A stretch of DNA of 64,000 nucleotides, taken from positions 2,418,001-2,482,000 of the forward strand of contig NZ_CP022823.1 in assembly GCF_002269255.1 (NCBI RefSeq), given 5' to 3'. The DNA is from Klebsiella quasivariicola (GTDB taxonomy: Bacteria > Pseudomonadota > Gammaproteobacteria > Enterobacterales > Enterobacteriaceae). The notes under the pieces are model-generated. The model searched no databases and was not told the origin of the DNA. It saw nothing but the letters and a program-made list of their open reading frames with translations. A program made the translations under genes and the position numbers. Shown here in pieces: positions 33,348 to 41,817 of this stretch; position 1 is the first letter of the stretch; each line of letters starts with the position of its first letter.

Positions 33348-34683
33348 CACTCCTTCCGTCGTCGCTTCCGTCTCCTTCTGGCAGGCTTTTCGCTTCTGGC
33401 TGAAGCTTGGGTTTATCAGCTTCGGCGGGCCTGCCGGGCAGATCGCCATGATGCACCAGGAGCTGGTGGATAACCGACGCTGGATATCGGAAGGGCGATT
33501 CCTGCATGCGCTCAATTTTTGTATGGTCCTGCCCGGCCCGGAGGCCCAGCAGCTGGCCACCTACATCGGCTGGCTGATGCATAAAACCTGGGGAGGCGTC
33601 ATCGCCGGGGTGCTGTTTATTTTGCCCTCGCTGGTGTTACTCATCGCCCTGGCGTGGATCTACCTCGTCTGGGGGGATGTCGCGGTGGTGGCGGGGATTT
33701 TTTATGGCATCAAGCCTGCCGTGGCGGCAATCGTGCTGCAGGCGGCGCACCGCATTGGCTCGCGGGCGCTGAAAAATGGCGCCTACTGGGCTATCGCCGC
33801 TGCTGCCTTTGTCGCTATTTTTGCGCTGAACGTTCCCTTTCCGCTGATTGTCCTCGCCGCCGCGATCGTCGGCTTTATCGGCGGACGGCTGGCGCCGGCA
33901 ACATTCGGCAAAGCGGACGCCCATCGTGCTCCGAGTCACCCTGGCGGGGCCGCCATTATTGATGACACGACGCCGATCCCGGCCCACGCCCTGTTCAGCT
34001 GGCGGCGTACCTCCCGGGTGCTGATCGCCGGGTTGCTGCTGTGGCTGGTGCCGATGGCCGCCCTGACGCTGATGCTGGGCTGGGCGCATCCGCTGACCCA
34101 GATGAGCTGGTTCTTTACCAAAGCCGCGCTGATGACCTTTGGCGGGGCATATGCCGTCCTGCCCTATGTTTATCAGGGGGCGGTGACCCACTTCGGCTGG
34201 CTGACGGCAGGGCAGATGATGGACGGCCTCGCCCTTGGGGAATCGACCCCCGGACCGTTGATCATGGTGGTGACTTTTGTCGGGTTTGTCGGCGGCTACA
34301 CCAAAGCGGTGTTGGGCGTTGATGATGTGCTGCTGGGGGGCATCGCGGCGGCGTGCCTGGTGACTTGGTTTACTTTTTTACCCTCGTTTATCTTTATTCT
34401 CGCCGGCGGGCCGTTTATTGAAACGACCCATAATAAGGTGGGATTCACCGCGCCGTTGACCGCCATCACCGCCGCGGTGGTGGGCGTTATCCTGAATCTG
34501 GCGCTGTTTTTTATCTGGCATAGCGTCTGGGGACCATCCGGTTTCGACCCGTGGTCCGCAGCCATAGCCCTGGGCGCCGCCGGGCTGCTGTTTCGCTATA
34601 AGTGGAAGTTGACCTGGGTGCTGGCCGCCGCCGCCGCGGTAGGGCTTATCGTCCATATGGCGGGACTGTCCGGCGCAGGATAA
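33316..34683 (+). CDS. chrA: ChrA, chromate efflux transporter
   Basis: A 455-residue two-domain CHR transporter. Each half begins with the family motif: FWLKLGFISFGGPAGQIAMM near residue 30 and FTKAALMTFGGAYAVLPYV near residue 270, with GLALGESTPGPLIMV in the second. About ten to twelve membrane segments are visible. It expels chromate with the membrane potential. Overlap with chrB fixes the start. Confidence 0.94.
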   Translation: MSKTVVLPQTDTPSVVASVSFWQAFRFWLKLGFISFGGPAGQIAMMHQELVDNRRWISEGRFLHALNFCMVLPGPEAQQLATYIGWLMHKTWGGVIAGVLFILPSLVLLIALAWIYLVWGDVAVVAGIFYGIKPAVAAIVLQAAHRIGSRALKNGAYWAIAAAAFVAIFALNVPFPLIVLAAAIVGFIGGRLAPATFGKADAHRAPSHPGGAAIIDDTTPIPAHALFSWRRTSRVLIAGLLLWLVPMAALTLMLGWAHPLTQMSWFFTKAALMTFGGAYAVLPYVYQGAVTHFGWLTAGQMMDGLALGESTPGPLIMVVTFVGFVGGYTKAVLGVDDVLLGGIAAACLVTWFTFLPSFIFILAGGPFIETTHNKVGFTAPLTAITAAVVGVILNLALFFIWHSVWGPSGFDPWSAAIALGAAGLLFRYKWKLTWVLAAAAAVGLIVHMAGLSGAG

Positions 34684-34762
34684 GGTCGGCGTTGGGCTGA
34701 GAGACGTACACCGATGGGGGAGAGGCCAGTGCCCGGGCAGGCCCTGGCCGGATGGAGGAAAT

Positions 34763-35062
34763 TTATTTATAGATGGGAGGCTCCACCGCGAGATGCAGTT
34801 GACAATATTGTTCAACGCCTTCTTTAAGCATCTTAATAATCATAAGTAGCATGGGTAAGTGCGGAACTAACTGAACAAGCAGTGCGCCCGTAGATCCGTC
34901 AAGCAGCGCCAGTGCGGCATCCACTTTCTTTTTCCATGCTTTGTTATATTCCACGCAAAAATTTTTAATATCGGCTGGCTGCGTTGAACGGGCAATCTGT
35001 TCGAGTTCTTCGATGGCGTTGAGTGCCGCTTTTATTTTCTCAATATCAGTGTGTTGAGTCAT
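34763..35062 (-). CDS. Small protein with one hydrophobic segment, third gene of a lysis-like set
   Basis: A 99-residue protein, not recognised. It has a charged helical N-terminal half (IEKIKAALNAIEELEQIA) and a hydrophobic stretch ALLVQLVPHLPMLLMIIKML near residues 58-80 that could be one membrane helix. It lies 41 bases after the M15-type peptidase gene on the same strand, with a ribosome site (AGGCTAAC is weak). It may modulate the holin-like protein or protect the cell, but this is speculation. Confidence 0.55.
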   Translation of the reverse strand: MTQHTDIEKIKAALNAIEELEQIARSTQPADIKNFCVEYNKAWKKKVDAALALLDGSTGALLVQLVPHLPMLLMIIKMLKEGVEQYCQLHLAVEPPIYK

Positions 35063-35103
35063 GTTAGCCTCGTAGTAACAGGAGAAAGAGAATTAACTCG
35101 TTT

Positions 35104-35535
35104 TTACTTCCCGGTTTGTGGCTTAAACAAAAGCCACGGTAAGGTGTAATCGTACAGCGCTTTCACCGGCACCACGGATAAGTGGAAATGTTTATCGTGC
35201 GGGCTGGCGCCATGATAATCCCGCCATATCCATGGCTGGACAGAAGCGCTAATGATCCGTTTGTTCCAGATAATATATTTAATTCGTTTGTCTTTGCTCT
35301 CGACCAGCGCATCGACAATCGCCTGAGCATTACACCCGTGATAAGGATCGTGTGTAATATCGATAGCCGTTACCACACCAATATTGCCATCCATCACCTG
35401 CGGATTATGATCCGAGTTGGTGTGAGCATGATGTTCATCGCCAATGGTGCCATCGCTGTCCGTGTTGCGATGTGGCGCGAATTGATCAATCTGATCTCTG
35501 AGTATCAGCAGACTCTTTGCGACCCGCCATACCAT
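35104..35535 (-). CDS. M15-type peptidoglycan peptidase, endolysin-like
   Basis: A 143-residue protein. The zinc ligands expected for M15-like enzymes are seen as HN in TNSDHNPQ, D in VVTAIDITHDPYHGC, and HFH in SPHDKHFHLSV. NAQAIVDALVESKD and YIIWNKRIISA match small endolysin-like proteins of phages and phage-derived clusters. There is no signal peptide, so release across the membrane would depend on a holin; the gene directly before it encodes a holin-like protein. Only one base separates the two genes. Confidence 0.75.
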   Translation of the reverse strand: MVWRVAKSLLILRDQIDQFAPHRNTDSDGTIGDEHHAHTNSDHNPQVMDGNIGVVTAIDITHDPYHGCNAQAIVDALVESKDKRIKYIIWNKRIISASVQPWIWRDYHGASPHDKHFHLSVVPVKALYDYTLPWLLFKPQTGK

Positions 35536-35536
35536 G

Positions 35537-36013
35537 TTATTTACCCTCCGGATTAAAACAGGGATTTGAGCTGACCGGCTCTGCGCCAGGAACCACGTCC
35601 TGATAAACCGGAGAGGGGGGAACAGGATCGGCGACAGGAGCCGCTTTCGCGCTGCTGACTTGTTCCTTTTTCAGGTTTTTCACTTGCAACAGATAATTAA
35701 GAATGACGTTCCAGAGCGCCGATCCACCGCTCGCCATCAGGCCAATGCATAATGTCATCAGGTCCGGATGTTTAATGGCCGAGAAACTGCCGGCGACAAA
35801 AGGTTGGGTCAAAAACGCCGTCACAATACCAGCAGCTACCGCTAACAGCTGCAGGGCAGATTTGCGCCGTCCTTCGATGACCGGATCCTGTTTTTCCAGA
35901 TTGAGCCAGGGAAAATACCCTTTGATAATCTCTACCAGTCTTTCCGAGGCGATACTGATGGCGATCAGCATCGTAATGATGTTTTCAAGTTGCGAAGAAA
36001 TGGCATCGCTCAT
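35537..36013 (-). CDS. Holin-like membrane protein
   Basis: A 158-residue protein with a short N-terminal segment that may span the membrane (ITMLIAISIASERLVEIIKG), then ALQLLAVAAGIVTAFLTQPF and TLCIGLMASGGSALWNVILN, and a proline-rich soluble tail. Size, two to three helices and position before a signal-less M15-type peptidase suggest a holin. GAGGAT precedes the ATG. No phage structural genes are nearby. Alternative: a generic small membrane protein of unknown role. Confidence 0.6.
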   Translation of the reverse strand: MSDAISSQLENIITMLIAISIASERLVEIIKGYFPWLNLEKQDPVIEGRRKSALQLLAVAAGIVTAFLTQPFVAGSFSAIKHPDLMTLCIGLMASGGSALWNVILNYLLQVKNLKKEQVSSAKAAPVADPVPPSPVYQDVVPGAEPVSSNPCFNPEGK

Positions 36014-36280
36014 ATTATCCTCACTCTTGCTGTGTTGAAGGGAAATAAATCACAATGTTTTTATCATGTGTTTAATTCACAGTAGAAAATTCATGTCGAC
36101 TAATTTTACGGTCAATTTTCGTCGTTCAGGCCAGTAATTGATAAGTTGTAATAAAATGACGGCGCGAAATAAAAATACGCCAGAGCGTGTTCGGAATAAC
36201 TATTTAATTCGGCACGAAAACTGACTCGCGATAATAAATATATCGTCGCTTTTTTGATGAGTATAACGGAGGAAACCGAC
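36014..36280. other. AT-rich upstream region of the holin-like operon
   Basis: About 270 AT-rich bases before a perfect palindrome. No gene is visible. It probably contains the promoter of the leftward operon. The following 36311-36384 is GC-rich spacer before the FAD oxidase stop. Confidence 0.4.
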
Positions 36281-36310
36281 ACGCCACTCATTCATATGAA
36301 TGAGTGGCGT
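36281..36310. repeat. Perfect 30-bp palindrome
   Basis: ACGCCACTCATTCAT is followed directly by its exact complement, with no loop. Seven A follow on the plus side (36311-36317). T-runs are on the wrong side for a terminator in either direction, so an operator or recombination site is more likely than termination. Confidence 0.85.
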
Positions 36311-36384
36311 AAAAAAACTCGCCGCGCGGGCAGGAGGAAGAGATGCGGGCCAGCGACCGGTTAGCGTACCCCGGAATGGGACGC

Positions 36385-37806
36385 TCAGGTCGTGGGGGTT
36401 TCGCGGGTGGCCAGTGCCAGCGGGTTGCTGTCCAGCTCCAGCTGGTCGCGCAGCGCCCAGCCGCGCAGCTTGCCGGGGTTAAGCAATCCCGCCGGGTCGA
36501 GAGACTGTTTCACCGCCACGACGTCAGGACGGATCTCGCCCTGTTTGCCGTCCTCAACCTGCAGTACGTGGGGATTGTTAATCTTGACGTCGTTGTCGCG
36601 AAATATCTGCATGATGGCGTTGAGCCGCGCGGGTGTGGTATAGCGCACCAGCTGCAGACCGCTGGCGGTGAGATTGCCCTCGCTATCGCGCAGAAACTCA
36701 ATATGGGAAATCACCTCCCCGGCGAAGTGCTGCTCCATCTGTAAAATTTGCTGCGGATAGCGCAGCGGATCAAACGCCGTCTGCAGATAAGTCAGCGTAT
36801 TGTCCACCTTGAGCGCATGCAGGGTGGTGTGGTTCCAGCAGTATTCCATTAACGAGGCGTTTTGCGTCCGGGCCTCGTCGCTGGCCTGACGGATGGCGTT
36901 GCTCCCGCGATGGCGCTGTAACAGGCTGGCGCAGAGTCCTTCGCTCTCCTCGGCGATCAGGCTGATAACCGCATGCTGCCCGGTGCGGTAACGATCCTTG
37001 AGGTGGCTAAAATAGTCGGCGATCGGCGTGGCCAGCAGCGCGACCTGACGTTTCACCAGCCCCGGCGAGCGGACGCAGGCGTTGGCATAGTTCAGCGCAT
37101 CAGCGAAATCGTCAAACACGTCCAGACGTTCAATCCACTGGTGCACGGGCGCCAGCGCCAGCTCAACCTCCAGAATGATGCCGTTGGTGCCGTAGGCGTG
37201 ATGCAGTAGCAGCGCTTCGGGAGCCGGGATGGTCAGTATGCGGGGGACCGGCTCGACGGTCATCACTTTGACGCTGAGCACATTGCCGGGCGCCGCCAGC
37301 GGCCCATAGTTGATGGAGCCGATGCCACCGAACCCGCCGCCGTAGAGGCCGCCCAGGCTTGCCAGGCGGTAGGTTGACGGCATACAGCGCAGCTCCCAGC
37401 CCGTTGGGCGGGCGGCGGTTTCGATGTCTGCCAGACGAATGCCGGCCTGGGCGCGTACCGTGCCGTTGCCGAGGGCGACGATCTGGTTGAGTCCGGTCAT
37501 ATCGACCAGCAGCCCGCCTTCGAGGGGGACCAGTTGGCCATAGTTGCCGGTGGCGCTGCCGCGCAGGGTCAGCGGCAGCTGGTGCTGCGCGCAGGCGGCG
37601 ACCAGCTGGCGCAGCTCCTCTTCGTCGCGTGGGCGAACCACCGCGTCCGCCTGTTTCCCCGCCAGTTGCTCAGTGAGTAGCGGACTGAACCAGTGAAAAT
37701 CGCGGGAAAGCCGTTTGATCTTCGCCGGCTGTAAGGTCCACTCCAGCATCGGGAGTGCCTGCTGGATCGCCGCGACCGCGTGTTGACGCTGCTCATCAGT
37801 CATCAT
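36385..37806 (-). CDS. FAD-linked oxidoreductase (PCMH type)
   Basis: A 473-residue FAD-binding oxidase. The PCMH domain is visible as VVRPRDEEELRQLVAACAQH, LTLRGSATGNYGQLVPLEGG and GLYGGGFGGIGSINYG, and the end VKQSLDPAGLLNPGKLRGW is the usual GlcD-type close. Substrate is unknown; it could be a 2-hydroxyacid or an N-heterocycle. It is the most distal gene of a leftward group with an ABC importer, creatininase-like and amidohydrolase genes, so it probably acts in the same pathway. Confidence 0.85.
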   Translation of the reverse strand: MMTDEQRQHAVAAIQQALPMLEWTLQPAKIKRLSRDFHWFSPLLTEQLAGKQADAVVRPRDEEELRQLVAACAQHQLPLTLRGSATGNYGQLVPLEGGLLVDMTGLNQIVALGNGTVRAQAGIRLADIETAARPTGWELRCMPSTYRLASLGGLYGGGFGGIGSINYGPLAAPGNVLSVKVMTVEPVPRILTIPAPEALLLHHAYGTNGIILEVELALAPVHQWIERLDVFDDFADALNYANACVRSPGLVKRQVALLATPIADYFSHLKDRYRTGQHAVISLIAEESEGLCASLLQRHRGSNAIRQASDEARTQNASLMEYCWNHTTLHALKVDNTLTYLQTAFDPLRYPQQILQMEQHFAGEVISHIEFLRDSEGNLTASGLQLVRYTTPARLNAIMQIFRDNDVKINNPHVLQVEDGKQGEIRPDVVAVKQSLDPAGLLNPGKLRGWALRDQLELDSNPLALATRETPTT

Positions 37807-37832
37807 TTTTCTTCCTGTTCGTCAGCAAAACA

Positions 37833-38648
37833 TTAATGAGATTGCACGGCTTCGCTTTCATGCCAGGCGCTGAGCGCCCGGCGCGAAACCCAGGACATCA
37901 CGCCAAACAGCGCGATCCCGGCGAGAGAGATCAGCAGCAGCGCGGCAAACATCAGCGGAATATCCAGCTGGTAGCCAGCCTGCAGGATCTGATAGGCCAG
38001 ACCGGTATTGGTCCCGCCGGTCCCGGCGACAAACTCCGCCACCACCGCGCCAATCAGCGACAGCCCGCTGGAAATACGCAGCGCGCCGAAGAAATAGGGC
38101 AGCGCCGAAGGGATACGCAGCCGCACCAGGGTTTGCCAGCGGCTGGCGTGATTGAGGCGAAAATAGCTCAGCAGGCCGGGGGAGACGCTGCGCAGGCCCT
38201 GAGTGGTATTGGAGATGATGGGGAAGACCGCCATCAGGGTGGCGCACACCACCAGCGAGAGCGTGGCATCCTTCACCCAGATGATGATCAGCGGGGCGAT
38301 GGCGACGATCGGCGTCACCTGCAAAAACACGATGTAGGGAAACAGGGCGGTTTCCACAAAGCGGTTCTGCACCAGGATAAACGCCACCGCGGCGCCGATG
38401 ACAATCGACAGCAGAAACGAGATCAGGGTGATCTTGAGGGTGAACAGCAGCGCCAGCAGCAGCGGCGTGAGATGCGTCCACAGGCTCTCCAGCATCACCA
38501 GCGGCGACGGCACCAGAAAGGCCGGGATGCGGAAATAGCTCACCGCGCCCTGCCACAGAAGCACCACCGCCACCGCGACGAGGGTCGGATAGAGAATTTT
38601 GAGAAAACGCGGATGCTGGACCCACGGCGTTGAGGTTGTGTTTTTCAT
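37833..38648 (-). CDS. ABC importer permease (SsuC/TauC/ThiX type)
   Basis: A 271-residue permease with about six membrane helices. The EAA-like loop is LRIPSALPYFFGALRISSGL; GAVVAEFVAGTGGTNTGLAY follows as in nitrate/sulfonate/taurine permeases. ATG 38648 is the start; the longer frame to 38771 overlaps the ATPase gene. Works with the ATPase and one or both binding proteins of this cluster. Confidence 0.9.
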   Translation of the reverse strand: MKNTTSTPWVQHPRFLKILYPTLVAVAVVLLWQGAVSYFRIPAFLVPSPLVMLESLWTHLTPLLLALLFTLKITLISFLLSIVIGAAVAFILVQNRFVETALFPYIVFLQVTPIVAIAPLIIIWVKDATLSLVVCATLMAVFPIISNTTQGLRSVSPGLLSYFRLNHASRWQTLVRLRIPSALPYFFGALRISSGLSLIGAVVAEFVAGTGGTNTGLAYQILQAGYQLDIPLMFAALLLISLAGIALFGVMSWVSRRALSAWHESEAVQSH

Positions 38649-38649
38649 A

Positions 38650-39480
38650 TTATGACTCCATACCGGACTGACTGGCCTGCAACAGACTGTCCTGCAGCTG
38701 ACGGGCATACAGGGAAAAGGCCGGACTGACGCGGAACGCCTCGCTGCGCGGGAACGGCTCGCGGATGGCAATATCTTCCACCACCCGTCCGGGACGGGCC
38801 GCCATCATGATCACCCGCTGTGAGAGAAACACCGCTTCATGGATCGAGTGGGTGACGAACACCACCGTCAGGTTCTGCTCCTGCCAGAGACGCAGCAGGT
38901 CGCTGTCGAGTTTATTACGCGTGATTTCATCGAGCGCGCCGAAGGGCTCATCCATCAGCAGCAGCTTTGGCCGGGTGACCAGGCCGCGGGCGATGGAGAC
39001 GCGCATTTGCATGCCGCCGGAGAGTTCGCGCGGCAGGACGTCGGCGAATTTGCCCAGCCCCACCAGCTCAAGGACTTCACTCACCCGGGTATTACCTTCC
39101 GCCCGCGGCACGCCGGCCAGATCCAGCGGCAGCCTGACGTTATTGCGCACGCTGCTCCACGGCATCAGGGTGGCTTCCTGGAAGACGAACGAGAGCGGAT
39201 GCTGGGCTTTTTCCCGGCTGTCGCGCCGCCACAGCATCAGCTTGCCGTCGCTGGGCTCCACCAGGCCGGCGACCATCTTCAGCAGCGTACTCTTCCCGCA
39301 GCCGGACGGGCCGAGCAGGGTAATAAACTCCCCCTGATTGATGGTCAGGTTGACGGGCAGCAGCGCCCGGGTACCGTTACTGTAGATCTTCTCCGCCGAC
39401 AGCACCTCAATGGCCGGGGTGGCAGAGGCGGGCGTAAAGCGGGTGTCGCTCATCACGGTCAGTTTCGGGGCGGTATTCAT
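38650..39480 (-). CDS. ABC importer ATPase (SsuB/TauB type)
   Basis: A 276-residue ATPase. Walker A GPSGCGKSTLLKMVAGL, signature LSGGMQMRVSIARGL, Walker B LLLMDEPFGALD. An N-terminal extension of about 25 residues precedes the domain. The gene lies between the binding protein and the permease with 1-4 base spacing, forming a three-gene importer. Confidence 0.92.
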   Translation of the reverse strand: MNTAPKLTVMSDTRFTPASATPAIEVLSAEKIYSNGTRALLPVNLTINQGEFITLLGPSGCGKSTLLKMVAGLVEPSDGKLMLWRRDSREKAQHPLSFVFQEATLMPWSSVRNNVRLPLDLAGVPRAEGNTRVSEVLELVGLGKFADVLPRELSGGMQMRVSIARGLVTRPKLLLMDEPFGALDEITRNKLDSDLLRLWQEQNLTVVFVTHSIHEAVFLSQRVIMMAARPGRVVEDIAIREPFPRSEAFRVSPAFSLYARQLQDSLLQASQSGMES

Positions 39481-40460
39481 GGCATCACTCCGGCGTCTTT
39501 GACCATCTCCAGGGTGTAAGTCTGCTCAAACGGCACCTTGCTGGCGTCGATCAGTTTGTTTTTCACCAGCATGTCCCAGGTTTTCTTCAGCCGCGGCTCG
39601 GTGATGATGCCGATGCCGCCGGTCTTAGCATCGCCGCCGGTCACCAGCTGGTACTGCTTCATCTGGGCAATACCAAAGGCGATCTGCTCGGCGCTCATTT
39701 GCGGATTTGCTTTACCGATCAGGCTGTTGCCGGGGGCGGGATCCTGCAGGTAGCTTTTCCAGCCCTCCATAGAGGCTTTGACGAAGGCCGCCACCGCCGC
39801 CGGACGTTTGCGGATGGTGTCGGCCATACAGATAATCGAGTTGCCGTAGGGCGGGTAGCCCCAGTCGCTGAGCGGATAGACATAGAACGGCTGTCCGCCT
39901 TTGGCGACGGAGAACGGCTCGGAGGTCACGTAGCCCTGCTGCACCAGATTTTTATCGGCGAGGAACGGCTGGACGTTAAAGGTATAGGGGCGCACTTTGC
40001 TGCCAGCCAGACCCAGCTCGCTCTTCGCCCACGGCCAGAAAGAGGTATAGGCCTCGGTGGCGAGCAGGAAGGTTTTGTCTTTAAGCTCCGCCGGGTTCTC
40101 CACTTTGTTATGAGTGATAAAGACCGTCGGCGAGTGCTGGAACACGGTAGCGACGGTCACCGCATGCACCCCGGCCTGCCAGGTCTCCAGCGCCTGACCG
40201 TTGTCGCCAAGGGTACAGTCCGCCTGGCCGGCCGCCATCAACTGCATGACGTTGATCTGCGGGCCGCCCATTTTAATCTCGACATCGAGACCGGCGTGCT
40301 GATACAGCCCGGTGGCCTGGGCCTGGTAAAACCCGCCGTGCTCGGCCTGGGCATACCAGTTGGTGAGAAACGTAAACTTCTCCGCCGCGAAGCAGGAGGC
40401 TGAGGTGGCGAGGGCGGCCACGGTCAGCAGGGTAAAAACGGGCGTCGGTCTGGTATTCAT
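39477..40460 (-). CDS. ABC substrate-binding protein, NMT1/THI5-like (first copy)
   Basis: A 327-residue secreted binding protein with a Sec signal (LLTVAALATSASCFAAEKF). FLTNWYAQAEHGGFYQAQAT and QINVMQLMAAGQADCTLGDN fit NMT1/THI5-type proteins that bind pyrimidine-like, riboflavin or sulfonate ligands. A second, clearly related protein is encoded at 45473-46462. The start overlaps the stop of the creatininase-like gene by one base. Confidence 0.9.
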   Translation of the reverse strand: MNTRPTPVFTLLTVAALATSASCFAAEKFTFLTNWYAQAEHGGFYQAQATGLYQHAGLDVEIKMGGPQINVMQLMAAGQADCTLGDNGQALETWQAGVHAVTVATVFQHSPTVFITHNKVENPAELKDKTFLLATEAYTSFWPWAKSELGLAGSKVRPYTFNVQPFLADKNLVQQGYVTSEPFSVAKGGQPFYVYPLSDWGYPPYGNSIICMADTIRKRPAAVAAFVKASMEGWKSYLQDPAPGNSLIGKANPQMSAEQIAFGIAQMKQYQLVTGGDAKTGGIGIITEPRLKKTWDMLVKNKLIDASKVPFEQTYTLEMVKDAGVMP

Positions 40461-41341
40461 CAGGGCTCCTTGGATCCAGCAACGAAAGAGGGGGGTAGAG
40501 ACTGCACAAAGCCGTGCCAGTGCTGTTTGCCCCAGGTCGGTTCGCGACGTTCGACCCAGGCCATGCGGTGGATCTCAATGATCGCCTGCGCCCAGCTGGC
40601 GGCGAGGGAGTCGAGAAGCCCTTCGCCTTGCTCCCGCGTCGCCGGGGTCGGGTCGCCAATCACCCCGCTGGGGCCAAAGTCATAGGAGGCCCACGCCGCC
40701 GCCGGGCGGCCTTTTGACAGGGTCGGGCAGGGAAATTCCGGCGGGAAGTTGGCGACCGCCCGCTCCATATGAACGCACTCCGGCGCCAGCGCCAGCATCA
40801 GCGCCGTTTCGCTATGCCCGGCGTGCATCGCCATCCGCTGTTCATGCGGGCTGAGAAACTGCTTTTCGCAGTTGGGCACGTTGAACACGTCGTGGGGGAT
40901 GGCGATGAAATCCCCGTGGCGCAGGCGCATTTCCCGGCAGGCGATCTGCAGGATCTGCGGCTGGCCGCCGTGGCCGTTGATCATCAGCAGCTTGCGAAAA
41001 CCGGCCCGATAGAGGGATTCGGCGATCTCCAGCACGGTATGCAGCAGCGTATCGCCGCTGAGGGTCAGGGTGCCGGGAAAATGCAGATGCTCCTCGGACT
41101 TACCGTAGACGATCGGCGGGATGGCGTAGGCCGGGATCGCCGCCGGCAGCCGGGCAAGGGCATGGCCCGCCACGCCTGAAGATATCACGCTGTCCACCGA
41201 GCAGGGCAGATGCGGGCCGTGCTGTTCTATCGCTCCAGTGGGGAGGACGATAACCGTATTGCTTTTATCCGGCAGGGCGGCAACGTCCGTCCAGCTCAGA
41301 AAAGGGAGAAAGCGCGCGGCAGGAATGTAACCGTTAATCAT
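40460..41341 (-). CDS. Creatininase-family amidohydrolase
   Basis: A 293-residue protein of the creatininase (creatinine amidohydrolase) family. Metal-binding motifs GAIEQHGPHLPCSVDS, INGHGGQPQIL and AGHSETALMLAL are present. Members open cyclic amides such as creatinine or act on formamidopyrimidines (ArfB, MftE). Here it sits in a nitrogen-compound cluster with deaminase-type proteins, so ring opening of a heterocycle is likely. It overlaps the RidA gene by four bases. Confidence 0.9.
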   Translation of the reverse strand: MINGYIPAARFLPFLSWTDVAALPDKSNTVIVLPTGAIEQHGPHLPCSVDSVISSGVAGHALARLPAAIPAYAIPPIVYGKSEEHLHFPGTLTLSGDTLLHTVLEIAESLYRAGFRKLLMINGHGGQPQILQIACREMRLRHGDFIAIPHDVFNVPNCEKQFLSPHEQRMAMHAGHSETALMLALAPECVHMERAVANFPPEFPCPTLSKGRPAAAWASYDFGPSGVIGDPTPATREQGEGLLDSLAASWAQAIIEIHRMAWVERREPTWGKQHWHGFVQSLPPSFVAGSKEP

Positions 41342-41817
41342 CGCGGAGCCTCGGAGTTAAATGACGGGGGTAACCAGACGGTCGCTTCAACTTCAATCAG
41401 TACCGTGGCGTCGGGCAGCATTTCGCTGACCTGCACCACGGTGGAAACGGGCGGCTGGTCGGGATAAAACAGCTTTCTGACCCGGCTGTAATAGGGAAAA
41501 TGGTCAAGGTTGCGAAAGTACTGCACCAGCTTGATAACGTCGCTCATCTGCCCTCCCGCGGACGCCACGGTGCGGCGGATGCTTTCCAGTACGTACCAGC
41601 TCTGGGCGAGGATCGGGCCCTGTTTCGCGTCGGTCGAAAATTCGCCGGTCGCCCCCAGCAGCTCCCGCACCGGCTCAGGCACATCCTGAAAGCCGTTGAC
41701 GATGGTGCCGGTCAGGGGATTGACCGGAATAATGCCCGAGAGAAAGATAAAATCGCCGGCTCTGCGCCAGGCGGCATACCGCGCCAGCGGTGCCCCCGCG
41801 CCTGCTTCAAGACTCAT
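41338..41817 (-). CDS. RidA-family deaminase or accessory protein
   Basis: A 159-residue RidA/YjgF-like protein. LARYAAWRRAGDFIFLSGII, WYVLESIRRTVASAGGQMSD and QVSEMLPDATVLIEVEATVW follow the family fold. The typical arginine of RidA proper (at an RPC-like position) is not obvious, so it may belong to a catabolic subfamily such as RutC-like aminoacrylate deaminases. Overlaps the amidohydrolase gene upstream by 11 bases. Confidence 0.85.
   Translation of the reverse strand: MSLEAGAGAPLARYAAWRRAGDFIFLSGIIPVNPLTGTIVNGFQDVPEPVRELLGATGEFSTDAKQGPILAQSWYVLESIRRTVASAGGQMSDVIKLVQYFRNLDHFPYYSRVRKLFYPDQPPVSTVVQVSEMLPDATVLIEVEATVWLPPSFNSEAPR

Noticed and set aside
34724..34749. GC-rich hairpin after chrA as a terminator
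   Set aside because: The stem is short and interrupted and no T-run follows.
36281..36310. Perfect palindrome as an intrinsic terminator
   Set aside because: The A-run is on the wrong side for termination on either strand.
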